Notes under the pieces: generated by a model
The model's database searches: none
The model's input: the letters and a program-made list of their open reading frames with translations, nothing else
Told to the model about the DNA's origin: nothing
Translations under genes and position numbers: made by a program
Source: Puccinellia tenuiflora
Lineage: Eukaryota; Streptophyta; Magnoliopsida; Poales; Poaceae
Direction: 5' to 3'
NCBI GenBank assembly: GCA_012064385.1
Contig: QRDG01001825.1
Coordinates: forward strand, 1-64,000
DNA: 64,000 nt
In this document: one piece after another, positions 24,301-34,471 of the stretch
Position numbering within the stretch: position 1 is the first letter of the stretch
Layout of the letters: each line of letters begins with the position of its first letter

Positions 24301-24637
24301 GGGGAGTTATGTAACATAGGGCAGCGCCGGCTGTAGCGGCGCTATGGTATTGCCAGCGTGGCGGGATGGGCCCAGACCCCGATTATGTAGCGCCGGACAC
24401 GCCGGAGTTGAACTCACAAGTTCAACTCCCTTCATGGGGGCGCTACCCTCTCGGCATCAGTTTATTGGCTCTCGTCGCGAGTGGCCTCCTTCCCTGCGAC
24501 CAGAGCTAGTTTTCTGTTCCTCCCAAGGCAGACAACCCCTCTCTCTCCCTCTCACTCCCCCCAACTCACCTCCCCCTCAAATCCTTCCATTTAGGTGAAG
24601 TTTTTTCGTGGATTTCGGCTCCCCTACGTGGCAAGAG

Positions 24638-24980
24638 GTACTCTCCCCCATCCTACTTCTTTTTGTCCAATTGAAATCTCCCAATTTGTTGGCATTGGTG
24701 TAGATCTTGGAAACCCTAAAAATTGAATATGAGGTAAAATGTGTGGTTTTTTCTTGACTTTATTGTTAGATCTAGTTAATGAGCTAGATTTAGTTAGTGT
24801 TGTGCTTTTTTTGTTAGATCTAGTGAATGGGGTAGATTTAGTTAGGGTTAGTGCTTAATGGCTAGATTTAGACTTAAAATGAGTAGCTATATTTTGTTAT
24901 TGTATGTATTACACAATGCATAGCTTAGTGTAATATCCCTATCATTTAATGCATTTCGATCGGTGCAATAATTTTTTTAG
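24638..24980 (+). other. Probable 5' UTR intron of the transposase gene
   Basis: A donor-like GCAAGAG|GTACTC lies at 24638, and a T-rich acceptor ending TTTTTTTAG at 24980 directly abuts the start codon. An intron immediately before the ATG is the simplest explanation; not confirmed by transcript. Confidence 0.4.
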
Positions 24981-27581
24981 ATGGAGAGAATGGTTAGTGT
25001 TCATCATGTGGACAAGGATGCATTTTTAAAAGGCAATGTTGAGCATGACCCGGAAGAGAAAGTGTTGGTGTTTGACCGTAGTCCAAACTATGCGGAGGTT
25101 GTGGAAAAAGTGAGGCTTGCATTTAATTGGACGGACCCAAATGATGTAGTTACTTTGGAGGGAAGGCACAATGTTGGATTTGGAATGCACTCTCGTTGGA
25201 AGACCATGCCTCTCAACTCCGAGTCTTGTTGGAGTGTATATAAGGAGATGGTGGTGGGATCTCAAGACAAGGCTCTTGAGGTATTTGCCACAAAAAAGTT
25301 TGACTTGAACCGGTGTGCATCCGAACATGATGTTAGGAGTCCGGTTCAAAATGAGGCACCTCATGGCCATGAAGTGTATGAGACAACGTCGAGCCCACCT
25401 CCGATGACCCAACATGAATTGAGCCAACCTACATTGACCCAATGTGAGAGGAGCCCACCTTCAAGCCCGATTCAAAATGACGAATCGGAGGATGAGTTGG
25501 AGGATGAGCTTCATAACAATGATATTGGTGACGTGGAGACTAATTGCGTGCAAGAGGAAATGGACCATGACATCCCTTATAACCGATGCTATGCATCGGA
25601 CTCGGAAGACGAAGGTCCCGAGGAAGATGTTGATGAGGATGGGTTCACGGCAAAAGAAGCCGAAGTATTCAAGAAGGTGACGGGTCGGGATCATCGGACA
25701 TCATTGTTCCGTGATCTTAGTCTCGCGGATAAAGCCGTGGTTGATGGTGGCAAGGGTAAATTGCTTGGACCAAGGCCAAGTTCGAAGAAGGATATGGCTC
25801 CCGAAAAATATGGCATTAGTGAGGGAGTGAAGTTTGAAAGTTTCTTGGAATTGAAGACATGGCTCAAGGAGTATGCGGTTAAGTATTATCGACCATTTAG
25901 AGTGGTTCACTCCGACATGAGCAAGCGCTACACGGTTAAGTGTGAGGATGCGGATAATGGGTGTCCATGGATTGTGCGTGCAAGACCATTTAAAGGGGGC
26001 CCTCAATGGATCCTCAAGAAATGTGTGTCTACTCACATGTGTGGTGACAAGGATGATGATGACGTCGAAGCGAAGGACGAGCATCGGCAACTAACTTCCG
26101 AATTCATCGGCTATAGACTTTCCAATTCAATACAAGCATTCCCCACGTTTACGGTGAAGGCTATCATGGACATGGTGAAAGAAATATTTGGTTACTCGGT
26201 GAAGTATGGGAAGGCATGGAAGGCTAAGCAAGCCGCATTCAAGATGTTGTATGGTGATTGGGAGCAAGCATACAACCGGCTCCCTAGGTTGTTGGGAGCT
26301 ATGGCCGCTACAAATCCGGGCATGTATTGGGTGGTGGAGCCCTTTGGCGAGAAGACAAGGAAGTACAATGGTGCAACCGTCCGTGTATTTGGACGTGCAT
26401 TTTGGGCTTTCGAGCAGTGCATAAGGGCATTTAAGTATTGTCGGCCGGTAATCTCCGTGGATGGCACGTTCTTGACCGGCCAGTTTAAGGGCACACTTTT
26501 GGTAGCTATAGCTCATGATGCCAATGACCGGTTGTTGCCGTTGGCTTTTGCTTTGGTGACGGCGGAGAACAACGAAAATTGGGAGTGGTTCATGGGTTTA
26601 GTGAGGACCAAGATAATTGAGCCACAAAGAGAGGTTTGCGTCATCTCAGACCGCCACCAAGGCATACTCAACGCGGTGGAGATTGATATTCCCGGACATG
26701 CTCCTTTGCACCATCGGTGGTGCATGAGGCATTTTGTGTCGAACTTCTATAGGGCATGTAAGAGTAAGGAGTTGGCCGATGATCTTCAGGATTGTTGTCT
26801 TGCCTTTACCGAGCGGCATTTTGCAAGATTGTACAATAGATTGCTCACTCTCACAAACGCGGGGGGTCAAGAGTTCCTACATAGGCACGAGCATTTGACA
26901 TTGAAGTGGGCAAGAGCCTTTGACGAAGACGGTAGGAGGTACGGTGACATGACAAGTAACATGGCGGAATGTTTCAACAATGTGCTCAAGGGTGTCCGTG
27001 CATTGCCCGTGACAGCAATAGTTCAATATACATTCGACAAGTTGAATGAGTATTTTCAGAATTACAGTGAGGAAACAAATGATCAGATTGAAGGAAAGTA
27101 CAAGGACAAAAAGAAGTACAAATATCCACCTGAAATAGGGGAAGACGGAAGACAAAACGTTTCAGAAATGACATGGACGCATGGGGTGCAGGAGGCCTTA
27201 GAGAATGGGGCAACCAACATTTTCAGGAGCCTCGTGAGAGTCAACGTTGTGGACAATGCAATGATAGTGGGCACAACACTAGAGGTTGTAGTAGGAGAAA
27301 AAGATTTAAGGGAAATGATGCAAGCACAAGTCACCAAGGCGGTCAAGGCGGTAGCACAAGCCACCAAGGCGGTAGCACAAGCCACCAAGGCGATAGCACA
27401 AGCCACCGAGGCAGTAGCACAAGCCACCGAGGCAGTAGCACAAGTCACCGAGGTGGTAGAACAAGTCACCGAGGCGGTCACGTTTCCATGTTTGACGAAT
27501 TTCGAGTTGGTGGACGTAGAAGTCGTAGAGGTGGTTCTCGTGGTCGATCCCAATATTGATGGGTATGCATGGAATTTATAG
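24981..27581 (+). CDS. MuDR-family (MULE) transposase, C-terminus frameshifted
   Basis: An 866-codon open frame. After an acidic N-terminal region comes the MuDR N-terminal domain (around residues 280-350, with YAVKYYRPFRVV and CPWIVRARPF). The MULE DDE core follows: Asp494 in SVDGTFLTGQFKG, Asp557 in VISDRHQG, Glu663 in NMAECFNNVLKG. The core looks intact. The SWIM zinc finger normally placed after the core is not visible. From about 27173 the conserved sequence continues in another frame, where a CCHC knuckle CGQCNDSGHNTRGC (27248-27289), an STSHQGG repeat and an RG-rich tail end at 27559. The last 130 or so residues of the long frame (AVAQATK repeats) are therefore a frameshift product. 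This copy may make a DDE core protein but probably not the full native transposase. Confidence 0.85.
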   Translation: MERMVSVHHVDKDAFLKGNVEHDPEEKVLVFDRSPNYAEVVEKVRLAFNWTDPNDVVTLEGRHNVGFGMHSRWKTMPLNSESCWSVYKEMVVGSQDKALEVFATKKFDLNRCASEHDVRSPVQNEAPHGHEVYETTSSPPPMTQHELSQPTLTQCERSPPSSPIQNDESEDELEDELHNNDIGDVETNCVQEEMDHDIPYNRCYASDSEDEGPEEDVDEDGFTAKEAEVFKKVTGRDHRTSLFRDLSLADKAVVDGGKGKLLGPRPSSKKDMAPEKYGISEGVKFESFLELKTWLKEYAVKYYRPFRVVHSDMSKRYTVKCEDADNGCPWIVRARPFKGGPQWILKKCVSTHMCGDKDDDDVEAKDEHRQLTSEFIGYRLSNSIQAFPTFTVKAIMDMVKEIFGYSVKYGKAWKAKQAAFKMLYGDWEQAYNRLPRLLGAMAATNPGMYWVVEPFGEKTRKYNGATVRVFGRAFWAFEQCIRAFKYCRPVISVDGTFLTGQFKGTLLVAIAHDANDRLLPLAFALVTAENNENWEWFMGLVRTKIIEPQREVCVISDRHQGILNAVEIDIPGHAPLHHRWCMRHFVSNFYRACKSKELADDLQDCCLAFTERHFARLYNRLLTLTNAGGQEFLHRHEHLTLKWARAFDEDGRRYGDMTSNMAECFNNVLKGVRALPVTAIVQYTFDKLNEYFQNYSEETNDQIEGKYKDKKKYKYPPEIGEDGRQNVSEMTWTHGVQEALENGATNIFRSLVRVNVVDNAMIVGTTLEVVVGEKDLREMMQAQVTKAVKAVAQATKAVAQATKAIAQATEAVAQATEAVAQVTEVVEQVTEAVTFPCLTNFELVDVEVVEVVLVVDPNIDGYAWNL
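27330..27480 (+). repeat. 21-bp minisatellite in the transposase 3' end
   Basis: About seven copies of CAAGGCGGTAGCACAAGCCAC and variants. In the zinc-knuckle frame they encode the heptad STSH(Q/R)GG; in the long frame they encode AVAQATK. The period is a multiple of 3, so both frames remain open. Confidence 0.8.
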
Positions 27582-27662
27582 TTTATTAAGTTATTTTCAT
27601 ATTATTTGTACACATGTTTATTTTTATTGTACTAACAAAATTGTGTGCTAAATTTTGTAGGT

Positions 27663-28254
27663 ATGGGGTCATCAACCTGGTTGGAGAGGCCGTGGGCGTG
27701 GAGGATGGCGGTGGAGACTCCTAAAGAGGATCCGCCCAAGTGTTGGTGCCAAGATGTTTGCAAAGCCAAGCAGTCCGATGATTGGGATGAGACTAGAGGA
27801 AGGAGGTTTTGGTTGTGTCCCAACTATGCAAGGGACAAGGAAGAACCGGCAAATCTCTACGACCGTCCGAAGGTATGTGTTACTCCATATCCATGAGAAT
27901 GTGGTTGAAATATTGAAATTGCTAATGATATTTATTTCCTTGTAGTCACCGCCGCCCCTTTGCCCCTTCTTCAAGTGGATAGACTTGGTTCAAAGTAGCT
28001 ACCACAAGCACGAGGTGGAATGGGAGGTAGCTTATGCACGACGCCGTGTGGAGGAGAGGAAGAAGGATGAAGAAAGGAAAGAGAAGTTGAGGCTTTTTGT
28101 TGAGGCGGAACGTGAGAAGAAAGAGAAGAAGAAGCGTGAAGAGAAGGCGGCTCGTGAGGTTGAGCGGGCAAGAAAGCGTGAGATAGCACGTCGTGCACAA
28201 GAGGACGAAGAGACGGGAAATCGCAAGGGCAAGTATCCCCGTTGGACTCAATAG
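27663..28254 (+). CDS. GRF-type zinc-finger protein encoded in the Mutator element
   Basis: Two exons, 27663-27872 and 27946-28254, joined by a GT-AG intron in phase 0, giving about 172 residues. The first exon has PPKCWCQDVCKAKQ and RGRRFWLCPNY, and the second starts with LCPFFKWID. Together they form the C-x-C...GRRF..C...C.FF.W pattern of the GRF zinc finger, a small nucleic-acid-binding module. The rest (residues 90-172) is a highly charged helix rich in E, K and R (EEKAAREVERARKREIARR), likely a coiled coil. It lies about 80 bp after the transposase frame, and a TTTTGTAG acceptor just before its ATG suggests a leader intron or a joint transcript. Its role in transposition is unknown; binding to DNA ends or RNA is only a possibility. 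Confidence 0.7.
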
Positions 28255-28484
28255 AGCCTCCAACATTGATGTGAAATAACGGGAAAGCGGTTGTGCTCCC
28301 CGTTGGACTTGTATTGTCGTGAATCTTATGACTTGTAATGTCGTGGATCTATAGCTTGGACTTGTAAGGTGGTAGTGGTACCCCTGTTGGATTTAATTGT
28401 GTGAAATTCATGGATTTATAATTGTGTGACCTTTGTTGTGATATATTTGTATCTCAGATTCCATTTTCAGCACCTTTTGGTGTT

Positions 28485-29125
28485 ATTCATGGAGTAGCGC
28501 CGGAACAGGGGGAGTTATGGTAATGAGCATAGCGCCGCTCACGTCGGCGTTACCCTACTGGACATGCAGACCCGAGAGTAACAGAAAGGGTGCAAAACGG
28601 AGGAGGTCGTTTTTTGTCAAAGTCATGGAGTAGCGCCGGAAGCGGGGGAGTTAGCCTTGTGAGGTCAACTCCCTCTTCCGAGGCGCTATACTGCTGAGAA
28701 GTGTAGCGCCGGCACTAGCGGAGTGGACCTAACAAGCATAACTCCTTCTCCCGCGGCGTTACCCTACTGGACATGCAGACCCGAGAGTAACAGAAAGGGT
28801 GCAAAACGGAGCAGGTCGTTTTTTGTCTAAGTCATGGAGTAGCGCCGGCAAAGGGGGAGTTAGACTTGTGAGGTCAACTCCCTCTGCTGGGGCGCTATGG
28901 TGCTGACAGGGGTAGCGCCGGCACAGGCGGAGTGGACCTAACAAGCATAACTCCCTCTGCTGGGGCGCTACCCTACTGGACATGCAGACCCGAGAGCAAC
29001 AGAAAGGGTGCAAAACGGAGGAGGTCGTTTTTTGTCTAAGTCATGGAGTAGCGCCGGCAGCGGGGGAGTTAGACTTGTGAGGTCAACTCCCTCTGCTGGG
29101 GCGCTACCCTACTGGACATGCAGAA
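28485..29125. repeat. 209-bp tandem array of terminal-type motifs
   Basis: The marker CTACTGGACATGCAGA occurs at 28555, 28764, 28973 and 29109, giving two 209-bp periods and one shortened 136-bp unit. Each unit holds one or two palindromic modules of the form TAGCGCCGGC...GGGGGAGTT...AACTCCCTC...GGGGCGCTA. The same module occurs in the left subterminal region (24355-24455) and a related one in the right (32550-32700). The array sits exactly between the 3' ends of the convergent genes. Confidence 0.82.
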
Positions 29126-29334
29126 ATGGTGCACCACAAATGACCACAAATATACGAGCACAACCACAATAACAGCATAATTTTAGCACAACCACCATAA
29201 CAGCAGAAATAGCACAACCACCATAACAGCAGAAATCCCAAGGTTCACGACAAGTTTTACAAGTTCACGAACTAAAACGATGAGTACTTAAACGACAATG
29301 TGCTCAAATGACAAGGTTCACAAACTAAACGCCT

Positions 29335-31973
29335 CTACTTTCTTCCCCTTGTCTTCCTCGGTGACGGCTCGTCTTGGCTCCTTAGCCTCCTCAAAGGCGT
29401 ATTCGGTGCAGGATTTGCGTTCTTCCTCCTAGCTGTGGTCTTCTTCCTCGGTCTAGGCGGCGGAGTCTCTTCCTCCTCCTCGGCCTCCACCTCAGCCTCT
29501 GGCTCATCCTCAGGCTCGGGCTCATCCTCGGACTCGTGCTCATCCTCATCCTCAACCGGCCCCTTCTTTTTCTTATTCCAGTCATCCGGTGAGAACGGCC
29601 TAGTAGGCTTCCGACGAGACCTCAAATTGAAGGACCGTTGGTACGCCTGCAAGGTCATGTCATCGGGCACATTCTCATCAAACATTACCTAGACAATTTA
29701 AACTTAAAAGTCATGTTTCTGGTGAGGTTCTATTCAAGAGAATGCTCAAATCAGTAAGATCAAGTGGACACAATTTGCATACCTCAACTTCCTCATCATC
29801 GAGCTCAGGTGGGTTCGAACTAGAAGCATCTGCACGGACGGGTGTTGAAGTGAACCTCGGCATGACATCATCGGCATCATTGTTACGGCAACCAAGAAGA
29901 AGACCAAGTGTCCGTAGTCGAGTAATGCTACGCTGTGACATTGAGATTGCAAATCTTAGTGAAATTAAATACGACATATGCAGAAATAGAAGATCCTATG
30001 ACTAACCTTGACATAGGCTCTAACAGCATTGTCACCCTTCTTATTACGAGGTAGCGCATATGCTTCCTCGGCTTCACTCGCCTGACGCGAGATCTCTTTA
30101 CGCTGTAAAATCAAACATGTCAACTTTGAAGCTCAATTTATGATGACAAAGAGAAATATGGGCATAAATTACCATAAAGTTCATCACAGGAGCAAAGTTG
30201 GTTCGGTTGCCTTCTCTAACGGCCTTGTTGTACCGGAGCTCAATAAGATCATCCTCGTCCTCGCTGTTCTCATCCATAAGCTCCTCATAAGCAGGAGGGC
30301 ATAGCTCCACACGAGTCCGCGGAATAAACCAACCAAGATATGTGTTGAAAGCATCGGGGCAGTATTTGGGGTGCTCCCAAATGTGAACCTTCTTCACTAT
30401 TGCCTCATCCAGCTCCGCTCTGAACATTGCAATGTAATCAGCATGATGCTTGTCCCAATCCTTCACCTTCTTCTGCCTCTTTCGGTCCAGTCTACGTATT
30501 TAAAATGTGACATATATGTATCTTCAAATAGACATTACAATGGTAAGGAAGGGGAAAAGATGGACACTCACATGTGAAGCGAGTACATCGTGTTTATCCA
30601 CTTCGGCGGTGTAGTTTGAAACAGTCCAAATTGACTCATCACACGGTGTGGTAAGTGGTACTCAACTGCATACAAGCATATCAATGGGCACCGCAGCAAC
30701 CACAAATATTCTTCGTCCGTGCACTTCGGGTTCAACTCGAATTGCGGTGTGTATCCAAAGCCCTCACCGTAACCATATATCTGCCATGTCACCTACAATA
30801 TAGTAGTCAATTTAGCATGTGCAGTTGCGAGTTAAGATCGGCTTCATGATACAATATCAATTACTACCTGCTCAGTGGTCAACGAATCGAACTCGTTGGT
30901 GTACCGAATGTACTCCATCTTTGGGTCACCGTTAAACTCCGAAACCCGGTCCCACTTGTACGCCCATGTAGGCCTACGAAGGGGGTCGCCATGATCGTCC
31001 CAGGGCTCCCAATTCAACAGTTGCGGCCGTCCAACTGAGAAGTGTTCCCACATCCAAACTGAAAGTAGGATCATAGGACCACCAAGACCGGCCTCTTTTC
31101 CATCCCTACGACACGCATCGTCCAACTGCACACATAAGCAACACATATTACAATTGGAAACATATTATACAAATCATATCAACATATAACAAGCTAAATT
31201 ATTTACCTGCCGGTACAAGTAGGCAAGTGCAGCCGTACCCCAGCTTAGATTAGTGTCCCAACCTGTTAACGCCTTGAGCCACATCCAGGGAGCGTTACGC
31301 CCACTACTATCAGCAAACAACGTCCTCGAGATCACATACCACACATATGCACGGGCGTGCTGCTCAATCGTCTCGTCATTCGCCTCAGCGGGGCAGTGGG
31401 CAAAGTTCTGTCTTATCCAAACGTATGTAGCGCCGGCCGAGAGTCTATCCTTAGTAGGATCTTCCTTCTCCGGAGGAGCCCTACCGAGAAGGCTGAACGT
31501 ACTCTCACGCCATCTGCTAGAATCTGTACTAAAACAGATAGGTCTCCCCCCGATGGGTAGTGCCAAGATCATCGAGACGTCCTGGAGAGTCACAGTCATC
31601 TCTCCGGTGCGGAGGTGAAAACTGTGTGTCTCCGGTCTCCATCGGTCAACAAGAGCACTGATGGCACAAGGATTGAAGTTCGGCGTCGACCGAGATACCA
31701 ACTGGATGAATGGAAGGAGTCCAAGCTTCTTGATGTACTTGGTGTATCGCTCGTCGTATGGCATCGACTTCAATGGGTTAGTCGATGAGGCCTCATGAGA
31801 CCTAAGACGAAGGGGGGGGAAAACCTAAAAAAAAAAGCCACAACCATCAATATCCATGCCACATACAAATATGAAGTATGAACACCAATATCTAAAAAAA
31901 AATCTACCTTGCGCTCCTCCACCATCTTTCGTGCACGGTGATCAACATCATAATGTTGTTCGATTAGTTCCAT
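29335..31973 (-). CDS. Plant mobile domain (PMD, MAIN-like) protein, 8 exons, open throughout
   Basis: Exons on the minus strand: 31908-31973, 31207-31824, 30868-31125, 30572-30792, 30173-30491, 30007-30102, 29783-29932, 29335-29688. All introns are GT-AG. Exon lengths sum to 2082 bp with consistent phases, giving about 693 residues with no internal stop. The PMD core lies in exons 2-4: LVDRWRPETHSFHLRTGEMT, VTLQDVSMILALPIGGRPI, then LGGPMILLSVWMWEHF and YTNEFDSLTTEQ. The last exon is an acidic then basic tail (EDEPEPEDEPEAEVE, RPRKKTTARR) that looks nuclear. PMD proteins include the host genes MAIN and MAIL1, and PMD genes are also carried by transposons. Here the gene belongs to the Mutator element and is convergent to its transposase. 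Whether it aids transposition or counters silencing is unknown. Confidence 0.85.
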
Positions 31974-32729
31974 CCTACATATTTGAAAATATATAAACTA
32001 ATAAGAGATAACATCAAACATACAATCCACCACAAAAATATATTCTACCACATCTCGGATACAACAAGGGTACATATGTTCTGCCACATCTCATGACAAT
32101 AAAGATTTAAATTGGGTCTACATCTAACAATAACAACTAAACAAAATTCTGCTGAGTCTCGGATACCAAAATAGGCGAGCTGCACTGACTAATGCTCTCA
32201 TAGTCTCTACTCTCTAGAACGAATGGGCTGCAGGGTAGATCCGCCAGTGCTAGTACATAGCACTAAAAATATGAGCAAAGTTTCATAGTAATTTCGAAAT
32301 TATGGATGAACTAATGCTCTCATCTAGGGTTCCAAAATTTGAGCAAATAAGAGAAATTAGTTGGACAAAATTGGGGGAATCGGAGGAGGTTACCTTGGGG
32401 AAGGATAGAGTCATCAAATCCACGGACAAAGTCTTCAGATTGGGCCGGTTTAGAAGGAGGATTTGAGAGGGGAGAGAGAGAACGCGCCGCCGCCCCTGTT
32501 GTTCATCTCGGTTCGGTTAGCTAGGGCCTGGGAGCGAGTGGGCAACGCTAGGGCTGGGGGGGCGCTATACTGCTACGTCAACGCCCCCAATGCCGGCGCT
32601 ATACTTACTACGTCAACGCCCCCAGTTCCGGCGCTACATAAACCGACCAGCGGCCCCACTGCGCCACGCTGGCAGGTAGTGTAGCGCCGCCGAGACAGGC
32701 GTTACACTGTTATGGATAGCGCCTCCGGT
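31974..32729. other. PMD gene upstream region and right subterminal repeats
   Basis: 31974-32440 is AT-rich and presumably holds the PMD promoter and leader; a possible leader intron ends near the ATG. 32550-32729 is GC-rich, with repeats of GGCGCTATAC...CTACGTCAACGCCCCC related to the central array. No other gene is seen. Confidence 0.5.
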
Positions 32730-32827
32730 GCGGGCGCGACTAAAAAGGGTCAATTTTGAAATAAGTTTCGGAAAAGGTTTATTTTTGGCTTAAGTTTCGT
32801 CCGGAGGTTATTTTCGTTGATTTGCCC
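32730..32827 (-). repeat. Right terminal inverted repeat of the large Mutator element
   Basis: Complement of the left end, with the inward GCGCCCGCAC block at 32731-32740. Further inward (32550-32730) lie repeated GGCGCTATAC and GCGCCGGC-type motifs as at the other end. Confidence 0.8.
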
Positions 32828-32956
32828 TCCTTTTGTCGCCGACGTGCATTGAGGTGTGCGCCTAGCTGCCCACTGCCCGGTTGGGCCGTGTCATGCGTGC
32901 CTGGTGGTACCCATACCCAGGACATACTAGCTGATAGCCTGATCCGCTAAACGAAT

Positions 32957-34463
32957 GGGCGCGTGCTGAGCGTCCCCCGGGGGATAACTTCTCCCGATCC
33001 CCCGGGTGGAGAGGCTGACACGTGTCCCGTGTACCGGTCAAACGAGGGAAATAAGGCACATGAAAAAAACACGGAAAAATCCCTCGCCCCGTGGAACCTT
33101 TCCCCGTCCGCCCGTTGCTCCGCCCCGTCGTCACCGGAGAACACGGTGTCGTCGGAGAAGATCGTCGCCGGAGAAGACGCCGTCGCCGGAGAAGACATCG
33201 TCGCCGCTTCGCGCGTCTCGGTCGAGCGCACAGGCGAGTCCTGACCATGTCGCCATAGGCCGGATCACAATCGAGGCGATCCGATGGCTCGAGGCCCCTG
33301 TGACCACCCCCTGGTCGACAGAGCTCATTTGCGCCTGAGAAGACAGATGTCGTTTGCAGCTCTAGTGCTGGACGCGCAAATCCCCTCCTCGCGGTGGTAG
33401 CAAAAATCCCCTTTTCATGATGCAAAACGGAAAAACAATTGTAGCAAAAATCTCATTCCAATGATACAAAACACAAACGAACAGTGGTAGCAAAAATGTC
33501 CTTTTAATGATGCAAAACAGAATAACCATAGTAGCAAAAATCACCTCCCAATGATAAAAAACAAACGAACGGTGGTAGCAAAAATCTCATTCCAATGATG
33601 CAAAACACAACGAACGGTGGTAGCAAAAATGTCCTTTTAATGATGCAAACGGAATAACCATTGTAGCAAAAATCACCTCCCAAATGATACAAAAGACAAA
33701 CGAACGGTGGTAGCAAAATTTGCTACATCTGATCTTCGTATTTGCATCATAAGGGGAAATCTTTGCTACAAAGCTTCCAAAAATTTGCACCACACTAAGA
33801 AAAAATGTGTCAAGAAGAAACTTGCTACAACTGTTATACGGATTTGCATCAAAAGTAAAAAAAATGCTACAAATCTTCAATTTTTTTGCACCAGATCAAG
33901 AAAAGAAGGAAAAAATCCATCGAAAAAATTTGCTCTGGCAGCAACACTGCCCTCCATGGCAGCACCGTCGCGGATTTACGGGAGCACCGCTGCCTCCCCA
34001 TGACAGCAAAACCCTTGAGCGCAGGCAGCACCGCCCCTGACGGACGGCGGCACCGCCGCCTCCCCATGGCAGCACCATGCGTTGACCTACGGGAGTACAG
34101 CCCTGGATCGTAGGTAGCACCCCCGTGCGCCGCTAGTAGCAACACATGCCGTTGCTCTTCGCTCGAGTTAGGGAGCAGCAGGCAGCATGTTTGGTGGGGG
34201 AGTAGCGGCTAGCGCCTTCATGGCGGAGCAGCGTCCGGCGCACTGTGCACGGTGGTCAGATTGCTTTGCCGTAGGTAGGAGAAAGAGAAAGAAAAGGGAA
34301 GGGAACGAGTGGACGGAAAGAATTCGGGGGCAAGTAGATAAGGTATGTGTTGGGACCCGCCTCGATTGGTTTGTTTCTCTCGCCACCGGACGGGACACGT
34401 GGTGCGCGTTCGAGACGGAGGACGCGGACGCCACGATCCCCCGGACGATTGCAAGCGTTTCCC
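32957..34463. mobile_element. Small Mutator-like element with tandem repeats
   Basis: 1507 bp. An 8-bp direct repeat AAACGAAT (32949-32956 and 34464-34471) immediately flanks imperfect inverted ends GGGCGCGTGCTGAGCGTCC and GGGAAACGCTTGCAATCGTCC, each followed by GGGGGAT and later ACACGTGTCC/CACGTGTCCC. Mutator elements usually duplicate 9 bp, sometimes 8. The interior has no transposase. It holds the tandem repeats at 33385-33720, TTTGCTAC/TTTGCATC-rich sequence to about 33900, and a GC-rich GGCAGCACC-rich part to 34200. Confidence 0.6.
33385..33720. repeat. Tandem repeats with GGTGGTAGCAAAAAT core
   Basis: Units of roughly 45-65 bp alternate GTGGTAGCAAAAATCNCC with TTCCAATGATGCAAAACA and CAAACGAACG. 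The whole two-unit block repeats about three times. Short open frames across it are by-products of the repeat. Confidence 0.7.
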
Positions 34464-34471
34464 AAACGAAT

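Larger units (their letters stand above)
24199..32827. mobile_element. 8.6-kb Mutator-like element carrying transposase, GRF and PMD genes
   Basis: A perfect 9-bp duplication TCCTTTTGT lies at 24190-24198 and 32828-32836. The diverged terminal inverted repeats (about 100 bp clearly alignable, about 250 bp with subterminal parts) share AAAATAACC, GAAACTT, AAAAATAAAC, CGAAACT and GCGCCCGCAC in the same order. Inside are a MuDR-family transposase gene and a GRF zinc-finger gene on the + strand, a 209-bp tandem array, and an intact plant mobile domain gene on the - strand. The convergent two-unit layout recalls maize MuDR, where mudrA and mudrB converge, but the second unit here is a PMD gene. 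The intact TSD and open PMD exons argue for a fairly recent insertion. Confidence 0.9.

Noticed and set aside
27300..27581. AVAQATK repeats as a natural C-terminus of the transposase
   Set aside because: The CCHC knuckle and RG-rich tail lie in a different frame across the same bases, so the AVAQATK reading is a frameshift product of the 21-bp minisatellite.
28485..29125. CRISPR-like array
   Set aside because: Eukaryotic context; units are 209 bp with palindromic transposon-end motifs and no short spacers of constant length.
33131..33880. Cysteine- and phenylalanine-rich minus-strand frames
   Set aside because: By-products of the GTAGCAAAAAT tandem repeats read in reverse; no conserved domain.
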